Assembly (NCBI GenBank): GCA_035547395.1
Contig: DASZVA010000010.1
Location: 1-64,000 of the forward strand
Direction of reading: 5' to 3'
DNA from: CALREJ01 sp035547395
GTDB taxonomy: Bacteria > Patescibacteriota > Gracilibacteria > Peribacterales > Peribacteraceae
Length of the DNA stretch: 64,000 nucleotides
In this document: positions 56,012 through 64,000 of the stretch, one piece after another
How positions within the stretch are numbered: position 1 is the first letter of the stretch
Layout of the letters: the number at the start of each line of letters is the position of its first letter
Translations under genes and position numbers: made by a program
The notes under the pieces: model-generated
The model's input: only the letters and a program-made list of their open reading frames with translations
Told to the model about the DNA's origin: nothing
The model's database searches: none

Positions 56012-57409
56012 ATGTCTAATTTTAACAAAAAAAATAAAGTGGCAAAAAAAGCAGGGCTACCCAGTGACGATAAGCCGCAAACAATCATGGCGAATTTGTA
56101 TAAAAAGAATATAGACTTATCAGACAGAAACAAAACGCTATCACTGCTGAGTAAAATTTATGAAATAGGTATTCTTGCTATAAAACCAGAAGAGCTGGCT
56201 TCTCGTATATCGAGAGAGGTTCAATTAAATCTAAATTTTGAGATAGTTAGCATTTATAAATTTGAGGAAGCATCAGATTCACTAATTCCACTCAGTTTTT
56301 CAATTTCAAATAGAGTAAGCCAATCACTAAAAAATCATGAGCTACTGATAGCCAAAACAATTATTTCGACTATTTCTAAAGAGCCAGCGCTAAATGAAGT
56401 TGTTCATTTAAAAAAACAAAATATTTCAATTGGTGTAAAAAATATATGGGGTGTTCTTTTAGATTCAAAAAAAATTGAGAAATTTTCGAAGGATTCCAAT
56501 ATAAAAAATACCTTCTTATACCCACTGGTTGTTGAAAATAGAACACTCGGAATGATATTAATATCTCTCAATAGAAACTACAAAAGCCTTAGTTCATTCG
56601 AGAAAGAATCAATAAAGAATATAATGAATGTCACAGCTCTTGCACTTGAGAAATCATATCTTTACGTAGAACTTGAAAATGCAAATGATCAGCTCCGCGA
56701 GCAGGATCGTCAAAAGGATGAATTATTGAGCATGGTCAGTCATCAATTGGCAACTCCTGTATCAGCTGTGAGATGGAACTTAGAGATGATGCTTGATGGA
56801 GACACTGGGAAATTAAATAAAGAGCAAGAAGATAGCCTTAAATCTTTGCAAAGTATTTCTGCAGATTTATCTGACCTGGTCAGCATGATTCTTGATGTTT
56901 CCAGAATTCAGCTGGGACGTATAAAAATGGATCCGCAAGAATTGGATTTGGATCAGTTCTTTAAGGAAATATTGAATGTCATCATACCCAAGGCCAAGGA
57001 GAAAAACGTTAATTTCAATATTTCATTACCAAAACAATTGCCTAAAGCAATGCTCGACAAGCGCTATACGCGTATGACTATTGAAAATCTTTTAAGCAAT
57101 GCTGTTAAATATACCTCGAAAGAAGGCGACGTTGATTTCACGGTGACAATTCAAAATGATTCAATGCATTGCGAAGTGAAGGACACAGGTGTCGGTATCC
57201 CAAAAGCAGATCAGGACAAAATCTTTGGCAAGCAATTCCGTGCTAGCAATGTTAGGAATGCTGTTGATGGTAATGGTTTTGGTCTTTACATCGCCAAGAG
57301 CGCCGTTGAATCACAGGGGGGCAAAATTTGGTTTGATAGCAAAGAAGGAAAAGGAACAACCTTTTTCGTTACTTTGCCGCTTGGCACCAGAAAGAAGGCG
57401 ATCAAATAA
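56012..57409 (+). CDS. soluble GAF-domain histidine kinase
   Basis: A 465-residue cytosolic kinase without membrane segments. A GAF-like domain (about 48-215, IYEIGILAIKPEELASRISREVQLNLNFEIVSIYKF ... ENRTLGMILISL) precedes HisKA with His244 in LSMVSHQLATPVSAVRWNLEMML. HATPase follows with NLLSNAVKYTS (N box), VKDTGVGIPKADQDKIF (G1) and GNGFGLYIAKS/GKGTTFFV (G2). No receiver is attached or adjacent. AT-rich. The start may be close to leaderless, as TGCTAAAAT lies 9-17 bases upstream. Confidence 0.93.
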   Translation: MSNFNKKNKVAKKAGLPSDDKPQTIMANLYKKNIDLSDRNKTLSLLSKIYEIGILAIKPEELASRISREVQLNLNFEIVSIYKFEEASDSLIPLSFSISNRVSQSLKNHELLIAKTIISTISKEPALNEVVHLKKQNISIGVKNIWGVLLDSKKIEKFSKDSNIKNTFLYPLVVENRTLGMILISLNRNYKSLSSFEKESIKNIMNVTALALEKSYLYVELENANDQLREQDRQKDELLSMVSHQLATPVSAVRWNLEMMLDGDTGKLNKEQEDSLKSLQSISADLSDLVSMILDVSRIQLGRIKMDPQELDLDQFFKEILNVIIPKAKEKNVNFNISLPKQLPKAMLDKRYTRMTIENLLSNAVKYTSKEGDVDFTVTIQNDSMHCEVKDTGVGIPKADQDKIFGKQFRASNVRNAVDGNGFGLYIAKSAVESQGGKIWFDSKEGKGTTFFVTLPLGTRKKAIK

Positions 57410-57449
57410 TCAGCAAAGATCGGGAGGTCATCAAGGAAATAAGATTTTT

Positions 57450-57923
57450 TTAGCTCCTAGTTAAATTTGTTTTCGATAATAAATTTGAACCTGTTCCATT
57501 TAGTGCTATTACCTTTCTTGCATTAAGATCATCTTCTCTTTGGATGAAATTCGCATTCCACTCCGTGAGTGATAAATGCTTATCTAGAAGATCTATAACT
57601 TCCTGCCATTCAAAACTTTTGCAGCTATAGATATCCATGTGCAAGTGAGATGGCTTATTTGCCTCCTCAAAATAATGGCCACTTATATGACTTGTTGTAA
57701 TAGGTTGAATGAATGACCAACCGGGGGCTCTGAGATCAGCTGCCGGATATATTTGAAGCGGCCCTAATTCTTCCATGCCCAGAGTCGAAAGTAGGTCATT
57801 TATTAAGCTGCGCGTGATTTCATCCATGTTGGATTGATTGAGTGCTTTCTTTAAATATGCATCTAAAATAAACATTTCGTGCTGGAGAATTAATTCACCC
57901 GTTACTGTTTCTGCATCCTGCAT
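57450..57923 (-). CDS. S-adenosylmethionine decarboxylase-like protein
   Basis: A 157-residue protein with the SpeD/SpeH-type segment GWSFIQPITTSHISGHYFEEANKPSHLHMDIYSCKSF. In AdoMet decarboxylases the cleavage/pyruvoyl Ser is in ESHxSIH; here Thr77-Ser78 with His83 and Cys101 stand at the equivalent places, so processing may still occur although the Glu before Ser is Thr. No spermidine synthase is nearby. Start at Met 57923 is used (the frame extends to 57953). Could also be a catalytically changed relative. Confidence 0.55.
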   Translation of the reverse strand: MQDAETVTGELILQHEMFILDAYLKKALNQSNMDEITRSLINDLLSTLGMEELGPLQIYPAADLRAPGWSFIQPITTSHISGHYFEEANKPSHLHMDIYSCKSFEWQEVIDLLDKHLSLTEWNANFIQREDDLNARKVIALNGTGSNLLSKTNLTRS

Positions 57924-57968
57924 AAAGAAAAGAATACTCCTAAAAACACGCACAACGTAGTTACTGAT

Positions 57969-58151
57969 TTACTTTTTGTCAAAAACAGTCCCAGCATAAA
58001 TAAGCGTATTGGTTCTTTTGCCCGTCTTCGCCGCAAGTTCACGCAGTGTGAGAGCATCTTCTTCTAATAGTTTTTTCAAAATCAAAATCTCGGTTCCCGA
58101 AAATCCGGCCTCTTCGAGATAGACTTCGATACTGGAGGGAAGGGAAGTCAT
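57969..58151 (-). pseudogene. truncated copy of the TrmB-type DNA-binding domain
   Basis: A 60-residue frame whose first 45 residues match residues 1-45 of the regulator at 50537 nearly exactly in protein (LPSSIEVYLEEAGFSGTEILILKKLLEEDALTLRELAAKTGK) but with many silent differences in DNA. After residue 45 the frame departs and ends within 15 codons (TNTLIYAGTVFDKK). It is therefore either a relic or a minimal wHTH stub. Confidence 0.7.
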
Positions 58152-58220
58152 GTAAACTATACTATACGTTGTCTTTTGGGCTTAGAAAAGGGGAATTTTT
58201 GGGAGCTAGTAATACAGTTC

Positions 58221-58856
58221 TTATTGATTTGTTGGCTTAATATTTAATAAAGAAATTTCCAAATTTCTTTCTCCAGTTGCTGTTTCATCTCCACTCATAT
58301 GAATGTCATATATTTTATCGTCATCACCTATGGCGAAATAGTTAGTATTTGAACAATTCGGGCCATATTTGATTACACGGATATTATTCTTAGTCACATC
58401 GAATTGAGTTGTATATCCCTCATTCCAATTGCCGTTAAAAGCATCTGCTCCTGTGTTAAAGTTCGGACCTTTAATACAAACATTTTTTAATAAATCATCT
58501 AAAGAATGAAAATTTTTGTTTAAACATATTAAGAATGAAAAATATGAATTTCTTTGAGAAGAAGTAGCATTTGAAAATTCAGAAGGTGAAAAAGTGGAAA
58601 TGATTGAACAAGATCCATTACTAGAGGCAGTTATCTGAGCAGTTGATGGCAATGCAATGCTAAAAGATGTGTTAGGCACTTGCTGATATATCCAGTCAGT
58701 CGACACTAAAGACAATTCGGCCAATTTAGAAGCAGTGCTGCTTTGTGAACTTGCTCCATTTACACCTTCTGAGCCTATATTAAGATTCTTTGCATTATTA
58801 CATGCACAGAGTAATAATGTCAGGAGTGCAGCCGCTAAACACCTACTTTTTTTCAT
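58221..58856 (-). CDS. AT-rich lipoprotein, 211 residues
   Basis: A lipoprotein: signal MKKSRCLAAALLTLLLCAC with lipobox ending at Cys19, then a Ser/Asn-rich linker and an external beta domain of about 160 residues with four Cys (CSIIS, FLICL, VCIKG, PNCSN), probably two disulfides. No family recognised. It lies two bases downstream of the giant protein gene on the same strand and could act with it. Confidence 0.75.
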   Translation of the reverse strand: MKKSRCLAAALLTLLLCACNNAKNLNIGSEGVNGASSQSSTASKLAELSLVSTDWIYQQVPNTSFSIALPSTAQITASSNGSCSIISTFSPSEFSNATSSQRNSYFSFLICLNKNFHSLDDLLKNVCIKGPNFNTGADAFNGNWNEGYTTQFDVTKNNIRVIKYGPNCSNTNYFAIGDDDKIYDIHMSGDETATGERNLEISLLNIKPTNQ

Positions 58857-58858
58857 GA

Positions 58859-61800
58859 TTAACTTTGTGGATTAATTCTGTAGATAGTAATAGAGTTAAG
58901 GATTTGTGCTAAATGATCAAATGTAAAATAATGCAATCTAACAGTATTGTCATCCATTCCACTAACTCTAAGTCCCCAGTTTGAGTCGTACACCCAAACT
59001 CCATTTGCATCTATTCTATCTATTATTGCTGTGTGTGGCGTTTCTTCGGCACCAAGAATTGCATCCATTTGAATAACGTCCCCGCTCAATTTATTTTGGA
59101 AATAATTTTTAACATCCGCAGTAGATTTAGTTGAATTCACAAATTCTCCTAGTGAAGTTACGTCATTTGAATCGAACCATTCGTCATAAACATATTGAAT
59201 ATTTCCGTTTGTATCCATGACATATTTATTTCCGGGAAGAGTAATTTTTCCATTAAATACATTTTCAATTATTGACTCTGCCCATTGTTTACAAGATTCA
59301 CCTGATTTTTCAGTTGCCATAAACTCTGTAGGAGAGACTACCTGTAAAGTTGGAAGTATTGTATTGCGTAGATAAGTCAGTATTTCTTGATTAGGAATCG
59401 GCAATTGCTCCATGGCTCCATCGACAGGGACAGTGATTTCTGTAGATTTGTCTCCGACATGTGTCTGCAAACTTTGTGCATTTTGAGAATCTTCTTTTCC
59501 AAACCACGCCGCGATTTTTATTTGTATCGGGCCGTGTGAAAAAGGCATTTGATCATTAATATCTTTGATCGGAATGCGAATGAATAGCTGGTTATCGATT
59601 TCGCTTCCAACTGGAACATCCGAGTACTGTGATCCTTGATACATTATGTATGCGGAAGCATGACCGTACGTCCAATCAGCCGCAGCCATGTCGAATCGAA
59701 CACGAATACAGTCTTTGCCATCGGGAGTCATGTCGTAAATATTCGTAACAAATATTTGTGGATCGCTGCCGGGCGCATTACTTGCTGCGAATATTTCATT
59801 ATAGCCCGCTTTCTGGCTAAACAATTCCATTAATTGGGAAGCACGTGTGGAGATTGTACTGTTTTCTACGACCTGCATAATTTTGAACCATGGAATATCC
59901 GTAATATCGGCAACCTCTTTTGAGTAAGTAATTTGCTGTCCAAGATCCGATGTCCCGTTCAATTTCTGAAGCAATCCAAGGAAGATTTTGCCAACTATGG
60001 TATCCGATCGCACATCAAAATCAGGATGACTGCCAAATGGATCGAACCATTCCTGTACGTCTTTGAACTCATCTGCAATCGTCATCGAAGGAGTGGAAGC
60101 AGTTATTCCGAAGCCATTAGCGTCTGCCTTTGGTACACCGAATGTGTCTGTTATGAGATTACCAATAGCAGTCTGAAGGGAGCTCAAACCTGTATTCGCA
60201 TCAAATCCGGCATTTGTCAGCAATTCAGATTTTTGATTGATGCATCTCAGTATTGTATCTGCATCACTGTTATCCAATTCTCCATTAGAAACCGCTGACG
60301 CGACACTTGTCCGGATATCATCCTGATGCGCCGTAACATAATCATCCACCGCCTGCTTTTGCGCGGTGTCATCTGCTAGCTGGTTCAATGCCTGTGTCTG
60401 CTGTACTGGATCTGTGACCGTGGCGGTTATTTGTGCGACGCCGATCGCGAGTTCCTGTTTGCGGGCATCGCGCAATGCGACGATGCGCGGGTCATTTGAA
60501 TTATTGAGTGTATTGAGGATCTTCGTCGCGAGGCGAATCTGACTCGAATCCATATCAGACGGCGGGGGCGTGTAATTGTTTCCGCTCGCCACCACCCAAT
60601 CTCCTTCCGCCGTCTGGCGCAGTCCCTTCTCCCTCAAAAAGTCGTCGTGTTCCCGTTGCGTGAGCACGTCCTGCTCAGTCTGGATAAGCTGCTGATATTC
60701 GTTGTTGTAGAGTCTCTTCGCCGCTTCCATGATCGCGCCGCAGGAAGGAAGCGATATGCCGAGGGAGGAGAGTCCGCCCAGCTTCATGTAGTCCGATTGA
60801 TAGATGGCGAGATGGTTCACGTTATTCCAGCGGTCGAGGCATTGCTGAACGGCTTCGAACTGCTGTTGCTGATTGCCGCCGTGCAGAATCTGGATGATGC
60901 CGTTGATGGCCGTTTGCATCACATCGCTCATTGCTTTTTCGTACACGCCGAGGTCGTCCCGCATCGTGTTGACGTAATCGTTCATGCCGTTGACGAACAT
61001 GTCCTGCGCCTGCCCGCGGCTGTAGCTGTGGCCGATTTTGTCCCACATTGCATCGACGGACGCTTCAAAATTTTCCGGACGGTATTCCGGATGCACCTGC
61101 AGTATGCGATTCATGAGATCCTCGCCCCCGCCGATGAAGAAATTATAAGGAGCCGGCAAGGTGGCGGTGTCCCAGTACAGACGCGTTTTTTCGATCTGAT
61201 TGATTTGCACGTCGCCCATGTATGCGCTTGCCACGCTCAAGAAATTGTCGAAGGTCTGCGTGCCTTCGGCCGTGCTTTGATCGCCGGCATAGAGATTCGA
61301 TGGATCACACGTAACGGTCTGACTCGATTGATCCCAATGAAACGTCAGCGTGTGGATAATCATGCCGCCCTGTGCGTTACAAAGCTGCAGTTGATAATCG
61401 CCGGTCGGCCTGTTCGCATCGACCGTAATGCGCATGAGCGAAAAGGTGCTGCCACCCGGGCAAGAGCTGAGTGCTGTGGACAGGAATCCTCCCATATTGG
61501 TTTGCACGTAAGCGTTGTCGTGCGGCGTTTGTATATCCAGGAGCATGTTGGGACCGGACGTTTTCACGATCTTCATGTCGGGTTGGATGGGATCCGTTTC
61601 GAGCATTCCTGTTTCCACGTAGTCAAAAGGCAATTGCTGCGTAGAAACGCCGCCATTGTTGTTGTCATAGTTGTAGTAAGCGTTCACGGATTTAAGTACC
61701 TTGCCGGTTGCTGCATCGATCATGTCGAATGTCACGGAACTGCTCCCTCTATTTGCTGCCATTTCCAGTGAAAACGAACAAGTCGTATCCAGACACCCTC

Positions 61801-63337
61801 CCGCTTGGTTCAATTCGTATACATGTGATTCTCGATCGCCACTGTATCCATAGATGACATTCATGCGGATCAGCGTGTCGTCGACGGGAGTTGCAAATCG
61901 CACATTGAAAATCGTACTTCTGCCGTTGGGCGTAGTATCGATGTACATTTTTGGGTAGAGCGTTTCAGCCTGTTCGCTTAGTGTCTGCGACACGGTCGTT
62001 GCTAGATCACTGGCGAGAGAGGCTGCATTCTGCACATTGTCCTGTGCTGTCAGCTTCTGCACTATTGTCGCTTTCTGCAGTTCATTCTGTCTCAGCTGCG
62101 CTACGGACAGCGTATAGATGGTCTCATCAAGATCCTCTTGTGTATCCGCCTGTGTCTTCAGGAGAGCATCCACTGCTTTCTGTTTCGCTGCATAGTCGTT
62201 GTGTGCGGCGCCGTCAGCATTCTTTGCGGCAGCCTGCGTCGCCTGATCCTTCTCCAGGATATCATCGTCCTTCTTTTGTTCATCCTGCACTTGTTGCAAT
62301 GCTTGTTTCGCTTGTGCATCTGCGCGCTCCAGAGCGGGCCTGCTGTACCAGTCTTTGCAATACTGCTGAAAAGCCTGCGTGTACAAACTCTCCAGTTGGT
62401 ACATATGATTCAGCGTGTCGCGATAGTCCTGGCTGTTGCGTGGCGTTCTCCATAAATGCATCCACTCTCCGTACAGTTTCTCGTAAATATTCTGTAAATT
62501 GCTACGGTCTGCAACCAGTTGTTCAGGAAGTGAGGTTAGTGCTTTGTCGGCTGTAAGAAGAGCATCCTTTGCCTGCGCCACGCGTGCCGCGACAGCGTCA
62601 GAGGCGGCTTGATCATCCGACATGGCATTGCTTGCCATGTTCAGCGCATCATCCGCTGCTTTCATGTGATCTGATGCAGTCTGGAGCGCCGCCTGCGCTG
62701 CAACGATCTTCGGACCGAGATCGTCGAGTATCTGCTGATCGCTTCCTTGTACATCCGCCAGATTGTGCACCAACGTCGTTACCTGATCTTCCGTCATGCC
62801 CGCGATCTGCTGACTGGTATAGGCGGGTAAGAGAGTGTGCGCGGCATCTCCTGATCCATCCATCACAGCGCGCACTTCCAGCGATTGCATACCGAGGTGT
62901 GTATACGTATTCGCGCGGCGTCTTCGTACCGGCTCCCAGCCCAGCATGGTTTTCATCCGCTGCATAAATGTCGTCGTGTTTTCCCGGACTCGTTTTTCCG
63001 GTCCGGTCTTTCTGGGGGGATCGATCGGGTCGGATGTCCGCACCCGATCCATCTGCACGGTCATTTTCTCTTCCAGTTGTCTTTTCATTTCATTGCTCAG
63101 AGAGGCACTCGCTGCAATGGAGCGGACGATCTCGCGCATCTGTTCGTTTTTCATGCCTCTATGCACACATTGCTCCACCCAGCGTTCCCATTCCCGATCA
63201 TCCGCGAATTGCAAAAATGCCGCATCCATCAAGGACGGCTGGTTCGCCGGACCCGTGTTGATGCTGAGTGCGTCCGCGGGGACGACGGCGTCGGAAACGG
63301 GGATAGAGAGACTGTCGGTCGGTTTGTGCGGAGCCAT
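58859..63337 (-). CDS. giant coiled-coil protein with C-terminal CHAP-like domain
   Basis: A 1492-residue protein. Residues 1-130 are polar and charged; 138-161 (RRRRANTYTHLGMQSLEVRAVMDG) resemble the LExR-type export-like motif of planctomycete surface proteins. Long coiled coils fill 195-460, with an Ala/Gln/Asp-rich pattern. Beta-rich, calcium-like (DYNYDNNNGG) and helical stretches follow. The C-terminal domain (about 1346-1492) has GESCKQW (Cys1349), TPHTAII (His1435) and VYDSNW (Asp1451), the order of a CHAP/NlpC-type cysteine hydrolase or amidase. No ordinary signal peptide is seen at the N-terminus. Composition is AT-rich in the C-terminal third (from near residue 1012) and GC-richer before. 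A surface protein acting on peptidoglycan or a partner cell is inferred. Confidence 0.75.
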   Translation of the reverse strand: MAPHKPTDSLSIPVSDAVVPADALSINTGPANQPSLMDAAFLQFADDREWERWVEQCVHRGMKNEQMREIVRSIAASASLSNEMKRQLEEKMTVQMDRVRTSDPIDPPRKTGPEKRVRENTTTFMQRMKTMLGWEPVRRRRANTYTHLGMQSLEVRAVMDGSGDAAHTLLPAYTSQQIAGMTEDQVTTLVHNLADVQGSDQQILDDLGPKIVAAQAALQTASDHMKAADDALNMASNAMSDDQAASDAVAARVAQAKDALLTADKALTSLPEQLVADRSNLQNIYEKLYGEWMHLWRTPRNSQDYRDTLNHMYQLESLYTQAFQQYCKDWYSRPALERADAQAKQALQQVQDEQKKDDDILEKDQATQAAAKNADGAAHNDYAAKQKAVDALLKTQADTQEDLDETIYTLSVAQLRQNELQKATIVQKLTAQDNVQNAASLASDLATTVSQTLSEQAETLYPKMYIDTTPNGRSTIFNVRFATPVDDTLIRMNVIYGYSGDRESHVYELNQAGGCLDTTCSFSLEMAANRGSSSVTFDMIDAATGKVLKSVNAYYNYDNNNGGVSTQQLPFDYVETGMLETDPIQPDMKIVKTSGPNMLLDIQTPHDNAYVQTNMGGFLSTALSSCPGGSTFSLMRITVDANRPTGDYQLQLCNAQGGMIIHTLTFHWDQSSQTVTCDPSNLYAGDQSTAEGTQTFDNFLSVASAYMGDVQINQIEKTRLYWDTATLPAPYNFFIGGGEDLMNRILQVHPEYRPENFEASVDAMWDKIGHSYSRGQAQDMFVNGMNDYVNTMRDDLGVYEKAMSDVMQTAINGIIQILHGGNQQQQFEAVQQCLDRWNNVNHLAIYQSDYMKLGGLSSLGISLPSCGAIMEAAKRLYNNEYQQLIQTEQDVLTQREHDDFLREKGLRQTAEGDWVVASGNNYTPPPSDMDSSQIRLATKILNTLNNSNDPRIVALRDARKQELAIGVAQITATVTDPVQQTQALNQLADDTAQKQAVDDYVTAHQDDIRTSVASAVSNGELDNSDADTILRCINQKSELLTNAGFDANTGLSSLQTAIGNLITDTFGVPKADANGFGITASTPSMTIADEFKDVQEWFDPFGSHPDFDVRSDTIVGKIFLGLLQKLNGTSDLGQQITYSKEVADITDIPWFKIMQVVENSTISTRASQLMELFSQKAGYNEIFAASNAPGSDPQIFVTNIYDMTPDGKDCIRVRFDMAAADWTYGHASAYIMYQGSQYSDVPVGSEIDNQLFIRIPIKDINDQMPFSHGPIQIKIAAWFGKEDSQNAQSLQTHVGDKSTEITVPVDGAMEQLPIPNQEILTYLRNTILPTLQVVSPTEFMATEKSGESCKQWAESIIENVFNGKITLPGNKYVMDTNGNIQYVYDEWFDSNDVTSLGEFVNSTKSTADVKNYFQNKLSGDVIQMDAILGAEETPHTAIIDRIDANGVWVYDSNWGLRVSGMDDNTVRLHYFTFDHLAQILNSITIYRINPQS

Positions 63338-63492
63338 GAGAAGTGGTGGAAAGAAACGCCCTCATGATCCGTGCGCTCCGTGCAGGAGAGTAGATGCCTT
63401 TTGGGATCTTCTTTTTCTTACATATTAAAAATGGCTTCTATCAGCCAAAATTTAGTGTTCTATCCGGCTTCAGAACGCCCTGTCGTCCAATA

Positions 63493-63520
63493 TTGACAAA
63501 TAAAATATACATTCTATAAT
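63493..63520 (+). promoter_or_regulatory. consensus sigma70 promoter
   Basis: -35 TTGACA (63493-63498) and -10 TATAAT (63515-63520) are both perfect, with a 16-base spacer. It is the strongest promoter I see in the window and points to the Cys-rich peptide gene. Confidence 0.85.
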
Positions 63521-63530
63521 ATCAAATAGT

Positions 63531-63548
63531 CGATCACAGGAGTGATCG
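63531..63548 (+). promoter_or_regulatory. operator-like inverted repeat
   Basis: CGATCAC and GTGATCG form perfect 7-bp arms with a 4-base gap (AGGA), located just after the expected transcription start. It could be a repressor site or a 5' hairpin of the mRNA. Confidence 0.5.
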
Positions 63549-63583
63549 GTACGGAACTCTCGTTCATTTACTGGAGGTGCGTC

Positions 63584-63877
63584 ATGACGCGGAAAATCGT
63601 CTGTGCGATGTTTGTGGTGGCGATGATGACTCTGATCCCCGCTATGTATTCCAGGATGGCCGGGGCAGACGCTCCACGACCGGACGCGATCGTCGCCAAC
63701 AGTTGCACCTGCAACGCCTGCGACGGCAATTGCGGCCACGGGTGCTCATGTCCGCTCTGCTCCCGCTCTGTCAGGAACGAAGCGGCGCTCATCCGCGCCC
63801 GCCGGCTCCTGCAGCGCTACCGCCACTGGCGCATGCAGTGGCGATCGACCACGGGCTTGGAGCAGGCCAGCACCTGA
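63584..63877 (+). CDS. secreted cysteine-rich peptide
   Basis: A 97-residue exported protein. Signal peptide MTRKIVCAMFVVAMMTLIPAMYSRMAGADA (1-30), then a cluster with seven Cys (41, 43, 46, 50, 54, 56, 59) and His52 in CTCNACDGNCGHGCSCPLC, then an Arg-rich helix. ATG 63584 is preferred over the longer frame from 63542: GGAGG at 63573-63577 is six bases upstream, a clear Shine-Dalgarno. With the consensus promoter it looks highly expressed. A metal-binding or disulfide-knotted peptide is possible; no family recognised. Confidence 0.8.
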   Translation: MTRKIVCAMFVVAMMTLIPAMYSRMAGADAPRPDAIVANSCTCNACDGNCGHGCSCPLCSRSVRNEAALIRARRLLQRYRHWRMQWRSTTGLEQAST

Positions 63878-63970
63878 CTCCGTCGGTTCCGTTTCCGTCC
63901 TTCTCCTTGCGGGGAGAGGGACCCTTTTTTATCTGCATCCGATTCAATAATCAGGTATCATCACCCATCG

Positions 63971-64000
63971 ATGACCAACGCAGAAATCGCCGACGTCTTT
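63971..64000 (+). CDS. start of a gene, possibly DNA polymerase X
   Basis: The last ten codons of the window read MTNAEIADVF, which resembles the opening of bacterial PolX (MxNKEIAxxF). It runs off the window, so the identity is a guess. Confidence 0.25.
   Translation, partial: MTNAEIADVF

Noticed and set aside
51560..60300. AT-rich block as a prophage
   Set aside because: No capsid, tail, terminase, integrase or lysis genes are seen; its genes are sensors, transporters and envelope proteins.
1..64000. UGA reassigned to glycine (Gracilibacteria code)
   Set aside because: UGA ends rplN, infA, rplO and others exactly where their families end, so it is a stop.

Overview
The window looks like a chromosomal segment of a Candidate Phyla Radiation (Patescibacteria) bacterium. 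Peregrinibacteria is my best guess, but this is an inference from gene content and not a search result. The S10/spc/alpha-type ribosomal gene order is canonical but lacks rpmD (L30). Shine-Dalgarno sequences are mostly absent. Small CPR-style proteins, SLH-anchored surface proteins and a reduced housekeeping set are present. UGA acts as a normal stop (for example in rplN and infA), so the Gracilibacteria/Absconditabacteria code is not used. The bulk of the window is GC-rich, whereas about 51.56-60.3 kb is clearly AT-rich.

Layout. 1-3.9 kb carries rplN-rplX-rplE-rpsN-rpsH-rplF-rplR-rpsE. 3.9-10.65 kb is an insertion inside the ribosomal cluster: a small unknown gene, a GIY-YIG nuclease with a cloverleaf-shaped inverted-repeat element, a DJ-1/PfpI protein, and three surface proteins (SLH+CAP, DUF2341/LamG-like+SLH, CAP). 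10.65-19.3 kb resumes with rplO-secY-adk-(unknown)-map-infA-rpmJ-rpsM-rpsK-rpsD-rpoA-rplQ-rplM-rpsI. 19.3-31.4 kb holds endonuclease V, a lone receiver, a trehalose-6-phosphate synthase/phosphatase fusion, tRNA-Thr with a broken copy, dprA, a slipin, and tpiA/rpiB/rpe. 31.4-36.8 kb holds ftsH, tRNA-Leu and a sigma factor with a long array of helix-turn-helix-like modules. 36.8-50.4 kb holds membrane proteins, a chagasin-type inhibitor lipoprotein, a P3-type ATPase, a D-2-hydroxyacid dehydrogenase, a ppGpp synthetase with a damaged hydrolase site, ligA, a PilT-like ATPase, a SET-domain protein and a separate small alarmone hydrolase. 50.5-63.3 kb is a mosaic region. It begins with a membrane-tethered TrmB-type regulator with two external sensor domains and ends with a 1492-residue coiled-coil/CHAP-like protein. 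The AT-rich block between them starts and stops inside these two genes. 63.5-64 kb has a consensus promoter driving a Cys-rich secreted peptide and the first codons of a possible polX.

Most interesting signals: (1) degenerate 7-bp tandem arrays, often in complementary pairs, that run directly into the start codons of many genes in place of a Shine-Dalgarno; (2) a GIY-YIG nuclease gene whose 3' end lies inside a 120-bp three-arm cloverleaf element; (3) a 200-bp nested multi-helix element headed by a 32-bp perfect palindrome between tpiA and rpiB; (4) a FliA-class sigma factor with about 370 extra N-terminal residues that look like repeated HTH units; (5) a one-protein transmembrane transcription regulator with duplicated Ca-loop-containing sensors, plus a truncated relic of its DNA-binding domain 5 kb away.
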